This document shows positions 18,506 to 22,500 of a DNA stretch of 22,500 nucleotides, in pieces. A program made the position numbers and the translations under genes. Every line of letters starts with the position of its first letter. Within the stretch, counting starts at the first letter, position 1. The notes beneath the pieces are model-generated. The model ran no database searches. It had not been told where the DNA came from and saw nothing but the letters and a program-made list of their open reading frames with translations. Source of the stretch: Chrysomallon squamiferum (lineage: Eukaryota > Mollusca > Gastropoda > Neomphalida > Peltospiridae); NCBI GenBank assembly GCA_012295275.1, contig CM022677.1, forward strand, positions 4,605,215-4,627,714, in the 5' to 3' direction.

Positions 18506-21500
18506 CTCTCCACTAGGTAACAGGGAATCACACAAAACTGAGATATCAGGTTTACAGGGAAAGTATATATATTACACACATATTAGAATTATAATTATAT
18601 TTTGTAACTCTTATTATTGCTTGTTTCTTTTACCACTGTTGGTTTTTGTTCTATAATTATTTAGTTTTATTTTAATTTTATTTTAATTTTATTTTTCTTA
18701 TGACTTAGTTAGGTTTTAAATTAGTAAAATTTACAAACAAGTGTATTATTTGGAATTGCAGTAATATTTTTTTTTTCTGTTCTTGCTATGTGATGTTTAC
18801 CTTGAACAAAATTATTTTATTTGAAGTTATGAAATGGCTTGATAAATTACTGAAAATAAAGAAACTGACCACTCAACTTAATAATTATTTATTTCATATT
18901 TGTTATTTTTATATTTCCAATGTAATACAATACCTGTATATGCTGACATTTTCTATTTTTCATCTGAAATCTATGTTTTGTTTCTTTCAGTCAAGAAGGT
19001 GATTTTGCAAATGAGATGGAAAGCTCACAGACTGAAATTATTATGAAGCTTCCAGAAAAGAACATTTTAGTGAAGTATGTTTATTTCATTTGTGTAAATG
19101 GTGAATAGAGTTTATTTTTTCAACTGACATTTAAAAATATCTGGAGATGTTAACTTAGATTATATCTAACTTAATTTATTCACAATTCAGTTTTCAGCTT
19201 CTTAAATATTTTGTTAATTTAATTACCAACATTATTATTATTTTTTTTTTATGCATTATTTTATTCTTACATGTTTTTGTCCTTTTTGTCAAAGCTAATT
19301 TTCATTTTCTGTAAATACTTTTTTTTGTGAAATTAGTTTTAATATGATTTCCATGAAATAAAACTGTTGCTGAACTGGGGTTTGGATTGAGTGCCAGATA
19401 AAGAAGATAGGTCATTTGCTTTTGGTGTTGTATATTTACATTTTGTTCATTAAATTATAGTATAATTCATACTTTAATATGTTTGCTTTAACAGCCTTGA
19501 GGAACTAACAGAGTTACAATAATACACACAGAATCAATTCACATAATAAAAAATATTTACTGCCAAATTAGGCATTACTGTTAAGAAAAAAGAATTTTGT
19601 AGTTTACAATTAATATTATTATATTTATTCATCTATTGTTCAAAGTCATCGTGTTTCATGATTAAATTTTATTAGTTTTTTTTAGTTTTTTAAATATTAT
19701 TTAAAGGACTTCTTGTGATACTTCTTACAAATGTCAGTATTGCAGTGACATGCAAATGTGTGGATCATTGTCATCTGCAAATGGAGAAAATGTAACAGAA
19801 GAAAACTTAAATTTGCAGTCTAAATACAGGTGAGATATACTAAATAATTAAAATTATGTTTTTTTCCACATTTATCTCTCTCTTTGATAGATTTTTGTTC
19901 TGATGAGTCTTGAATTTTCATTCATATAGTTTTACAACCTAATCAATATCTTGAAATAAGTTTGAACCATGATTAATTCTAGGCAATAATGTATGTGTTG
20001 CTTTTTGTTTTTGTTTTTTTAATTACTGTAATCTTTTTTTCTTTAGCAGTTAATTTAACATTTGTTTCTTTACATTTTTTGAAGTGAGATGTGGACGAAA
20101 CTGATAGTGTTTAAATTATTGTCAATGTTTAAATTATTATTAAAAGCTCCTGTACCAGAAGACAGAAATGCTAATCTAATATTATTTTATTTTACAGTTA
20201 CAAGCAGATAGTTACCATACTGAACAGGTCGGAATGTAAGAACATATATATTTTCATAATAAAAACAATAACTATATATTATTTATATTAACACTTAAAG
20301 TATTTTATTCCTATTAAGATTATTATGTGGTAATTTTACACTTAATTTTTAATATAGTTGAAAATGGAAATCTCAGAAGAATCTGTGACCTTGCAGAAGA
20401 AATAAAAATTAGTGCTGATGACAAAGATATGACTGATGAGAACTAAATTCTGTAACTGGAAGAATCGTTGTCACCAGAGAGATTCCAAACTCAGCAATTG
20501 CTTCAAGAGGTATTTAATGTTTTATTTAAAATATATCCTAAATACTTTTTTATTTAACTTCCAGTGCTAGAGATTTTGGGTTTTTTTTACTATTATTTTT
20601 TGTATGTGTGTGATTGTGTGTGTGTGTGATTGTGTTTTTGTGTGTGTGTGTGTTTGTGTTTTTATTTTCAAACTTAAATAAACTGAGGATGCCTTGTAAT
20701 AAAGGGTTTTATTGTAATAATTGGTTTTTCTTCCATTTCATTTCTATGTTTGAAATGTTTTCTATTTATCTAAAAATGTAAAAAAAAAAAATAAAAAAAA
20801 AAAAAAAAAAACAATAACAACTAAATAAATGAAAATATTATTTCCTTTCTGAATAAATAAAATAATTATTATTACTTGGAAATGACCATACTTTATTAAA
20901 ACATACTAGGATTTAAATAGAAGAAATCAGATTGTATTCTTATTACATAATATATGCCAGAATTCTATAGCAGGCATGATTAACATCAGCTGTAGCAGTT
21001 TTTATTGATATCTATAGGTGGGGTTCAAGTTAAGAACATATGCAGTTTAAAAAATATTTCATCTTATGAATGATTTGAGCATCTGGTATCTTTGTACACT
21101 CACAGGTCCCTTAATACCACAGAAATGTGGGACATAAATCAGTATTTATTATTTAATTAAATATTTTGATACAGAAGTTTTTAATTATAATCGGTTTTAA
21201 TAATAATTCCAAGTAAAATGGTAGATGAAATTATTATTTAATGGTCACTGAATTATGTTGGCTTCCATTATGCATATATTAATTTTAAAATAAATAGTTG
21301 AACATTCTGAAGATAATTAAATATTTTGAATTAGAATGAAAGGTGGCTGAGAACTGGATCATAGAATAAATTACTTTCAGCATTTAAAAGATAAAGACAA
21401 AATTAAATAAATAAAAAGAATAATAATAATAAAAAGTAGGACTGGTTCAGCAGAGAAAGTCTGGAGCAGTAAATAACATGTTTATGATATATATTTGATA

Positions 21501-21667
21501 CTTTGTTTTCTTCAATAAAATAACTTTGCAATAATGAATTTAATTTTCAGATTGAGCAACTGAAAGGTCAGCTTGTGGAAAGTTTTCAAGGACTCTCAGA
21601 AAAAAGAAAAGAAATAAAAGATTTGCAAACTGAAAGCAGACTGTTGCAGTATTGAAAATTTAACAAG
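18268..21667 (+). CDS. Multi-exon coiled-coil protein gene, interrupted (partial)
   Basis: Seven exons: 18226 or 18268-18376, 18517-18562, 18991-19074, 19707-19829, 20198-20235, 20358-20509, 21551-21667. Every donor is GT and every acceptor AG, and the phases (1, 2, 2, 2, 1, 0) match at all six junctions; from the ATG at 18268 the exons total 669 bases, 223 codons. The N-terminal two thirds are acidic and Ser-rich with a small Cys cluster (YKCQYC, MQMC). From about residue 130 the sequence becomes a Glu/Lys/Leu heptad-like coiled coil (LEESLSPERFQTQQLLQE, IEQLKGQLVESF, KEIKDLQTESRLLQ). Stops interrupt the coil: TAA at 20444 and 20453, and TGA at 21653. The first stop would give about 162 residues. 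The coil resuming in frame after each stop argues for recent decay. The gene may continue beyond 22500. No named family was recognised; golgin-, centrosomal- or CCDC-type scaffolds are possible. Confidence 0.75.
18475..18505. repeat. Poly-T tract before exon 2
   Basis: An uninterrupted run of about 33 T forms the polypyrimidine tract of the exon 2 acceptor (ctctccactag). Its length is unusual. Confidence 0.9.
18517..18562 (+). CDS. Coiled-coil gene, exon 2 (46 bp)
   Basis: Reads GNRESHKTEISGLQG across the junction from exon 1 (phase 1 in, phase 2 out). The donor is gtatat at 18563. An alternative donor gtttac at 18550 would put exon 3 in a frame with an early stop, so it is not preferred. 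Confidence 0.65.
18991..19074 (+). CDS. Coiled-coil gene, exon 3 (84 bp)
   Basis: Acceptor gtttctttcag, donor gtatgt at 19075. Reads QEGDFANEMESSQTEIIMKL then PEKNILVK, acidic and Ser/Glu-rich. Phase 2 in and out. Confidence 0.75.
19495..19550 (+). CDS. Possible alternative short terminal exon
   Basis: The acceptor tttaacag ends at 19494. Joined to exon 3 (phase 2) it reads NLEELTELQ and stops at TAA 19520-19522; AATAAA follows at 19545-19550, with no GT donor before it. This could end a short isoform of about 90 residues. Exon 4 is the phase-compatible alternative. Confidence 0.35.
19707..19829 (+). CDS. Coiled-coil gene, exon 4 (123 bp)
   Basis: The acceptor atttaaag is weak; the donor cag|gtgaga is strong. 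Reads TSCDTSYKCQYCSDMQMCGS then LSSANGENVTEENLNLQSKY. The four-Cys cluster could bind metal, but the spacing matches no zinc motif I know. Phase 2 in and out. Confidence 0.7.
20198..20235 (+). CDS. Coiled-coil gene, exon 5 (38 bp)
   Basis: Acceptor attttacag, donor gtaaga at 20236. Reads SYKQIVTILNRSE. Phase 2 in, phase 1 out. Confidence 0.68.
20358..20509 (+). CDS. Coiled-coil gene, exon 6 with two in-frame TAA
   Basis: Reads FENGNLRRICDLAEEIKIS and an Asp-rich linker ending DEN, then TAA (20444-20446), two codons, TAA (20453-20455), then LEESLSPERFQTQQLLQE in the same frame. Donor gtattt at 20510, phase 0. AATAAA motifs at about 20677 and 20698 in the next intron could serve transcripts that end here. 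Confidence 0.68.
20590..20660. repeat. (TG)n-type microsatellite in intron 6
   Basis: TG runs with GATT and TTT interruptions; a poly-A-rich stretch (20780-20812) follows. Confidence 0.9.
20661..21550. other. Intron 6 remainder
   Basis: AT-rich, with an (A)n/(AAT)n tract at 20780-20812 and 21410-21435. No exon or element is supported. It ends in tttaattttcag. Confidence 0.5.
21551..21667 (+). CDS. Coiled-coil gene, exon 7 with in-frame TGA
   Basis: Reads IEQLKGQLVESFQGLSEKRK then EIKDLQTESRLLQY, a strong heptad-like coil, then TGA at 21653-21655 and KFNK up to a gttagt donor at 21668. Leaving out one T of the tatt before the stop would also keep an open, coil-like frame (ENLTR), so the break may be a one-base insertion. 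Confidence 0.7.
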
Positions 21668-22500
21668 GTTAGTATCTTTATGTTTATAACTTGCCTTATA
21701 GCATTAATGTCATTGTCTTTAGCATTTGTTTTGGCTGGCACCAAAATTCAAATGTAATATTCCAATACCTTTTGACTGACTTATTTACATTTGCCCGACA
21801 GTTCTATAATGGTTAAGCTGTGATCATAATATACCTTTAAAGTACATGAGTTGTTGTATCTTCTTCAGAATGATTAATTTTTTTTTCTCTTGATCTAAGA
21901 TGCATCTTTTATTTGTCGGTATTAGCCTGTCATGCCACAATTTTATCATTCAACAAACAAACTGTGTGTCTCATTTTTCAAAGTAATCTTCCACAGAAAT
22001 GCTGAGTTTATTTCAAAGATGTAGAAAATAAATGTGAATCCATGAATATTAATTGTATATGAATTAAAGGAACAGAAAACATATCAGTGGTTTGAGTGCA
22101 GGCTTGGTGTAACTGGCCTACAGGTGTAAGGTGTTTTGTCTCCATGTAAAGGTACATATAAAAGAAAATCCTTGCTACTTGTGCCTGTCAGCTTATTCTC
22201 TAACACCATTATGCAGAAAATATTTTTGTCCCAAAACTATTAATAAATGAGTTTGCTTTTTTATTTTTCACTTTTCAGCAGTAAGCCTCACAAATAAAAA
22301 CTTATTTTGGTAAAACAGGTTTACTTTGGAAAAAAAGAGAAATGATTACAGAAAAAATATATCTAAATAAGCTTTGGTTTTGAATTGTCAGCTTTTGTTC
22401 TGTCTGCCACTAGGCAAATAAGGAACTGTATACATAATTGTTGTTACATCATAATCAGTGACACATGTAAATACAAGTTTAGTATGGTTTTATGAAATAT
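21668..22500. other. Presumed intron 7, to the window edge
   Basis: AT-rich with no clear exon; an acceptor-like ttttcag occurs at about 22279 but the frame after it is short. The 3' part of the coiled-coil gene is probably beyond the window. Confidence 0.4.

Noticed and set aside
1-22500. CRISPR array, prokaryotic operon, tRNA or rRNA genes
   Set aside because: The tandem arrays have no unique spacers between repeats, and no cloverleaf or rRNA-like sequence was seen on either strand.

Overview
The window looks like nuclear DNA from an animal, probably an invertebrate. It is strongly AT-rich and full of (ATT)n, (AAAT)n, (CA)n and (GATA)n tracts, and it has no operons. It carries decayed FLYWCH/MULE and Ty3/Gypsy elements of kinds common in invertebrates, plus one gene in short exons with GT-AG introns. 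A mollusc, perhaps a cephalopod, would fit, but that is an inference from texture and transposon type; no lineage marker was recognised.

Layout. 1-4470: two degenerate Mutator-like (MULE) transposase genes in the same orientation. Copy A (215-911) keeps a FLYWCH zinc-finger start and the C-terminal half. Copy B (about 1423-2621) keeps most of the protein but carries an in-frame 60-bp tandem amplification of its catalytic-Asp segment. After them come an 11-bp minisatellite, several microsatellites and a second copy of the sequence found at position 1. 4930-5215: a weak SnoaL-like coding fragment running into a long (ATT)n tract. 6279-7195, minus strand: a decayed Ty3/Gypsy pol with an intact D-35-E spacing in the integrase and RNase H deleted. 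7200-10560: AT-rich DNA with two segmental duplications. 10563-11655: a 71-bp satellite array with 67-bp variants and a three-unit higher-order repeat. 11656-17320: AT-rich DNA with microsatellites and a few exon-like islands that cannot be assigned.

17327-17603: a CpG-rich island with a TATA motif inside a perfect inverted repeat, followed by a short ORF; it is promoter-like. 18226-21667, plus strand: the only host-type gene, seven exons with phase-compatible junctions and good splice sites. It encodes an acidic, serine-rich N-terminal part that passes into a coiled coil. Three stop codons in the last two exons interrupt a coil that otherwise continues in frame, so it is either a decaying gene or one truncated at about 162 residues; an alternative short terminal exon with AATAAA also exists. 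The gene probably continues past the right edge.

The most unusual items are the tandem expansion of the MULE catalytic motif, with an 11-bp microhomology that explains it, the interrupted coiled-coil gene, and the isolated CpG-rich TATA/inverted-repeat block.
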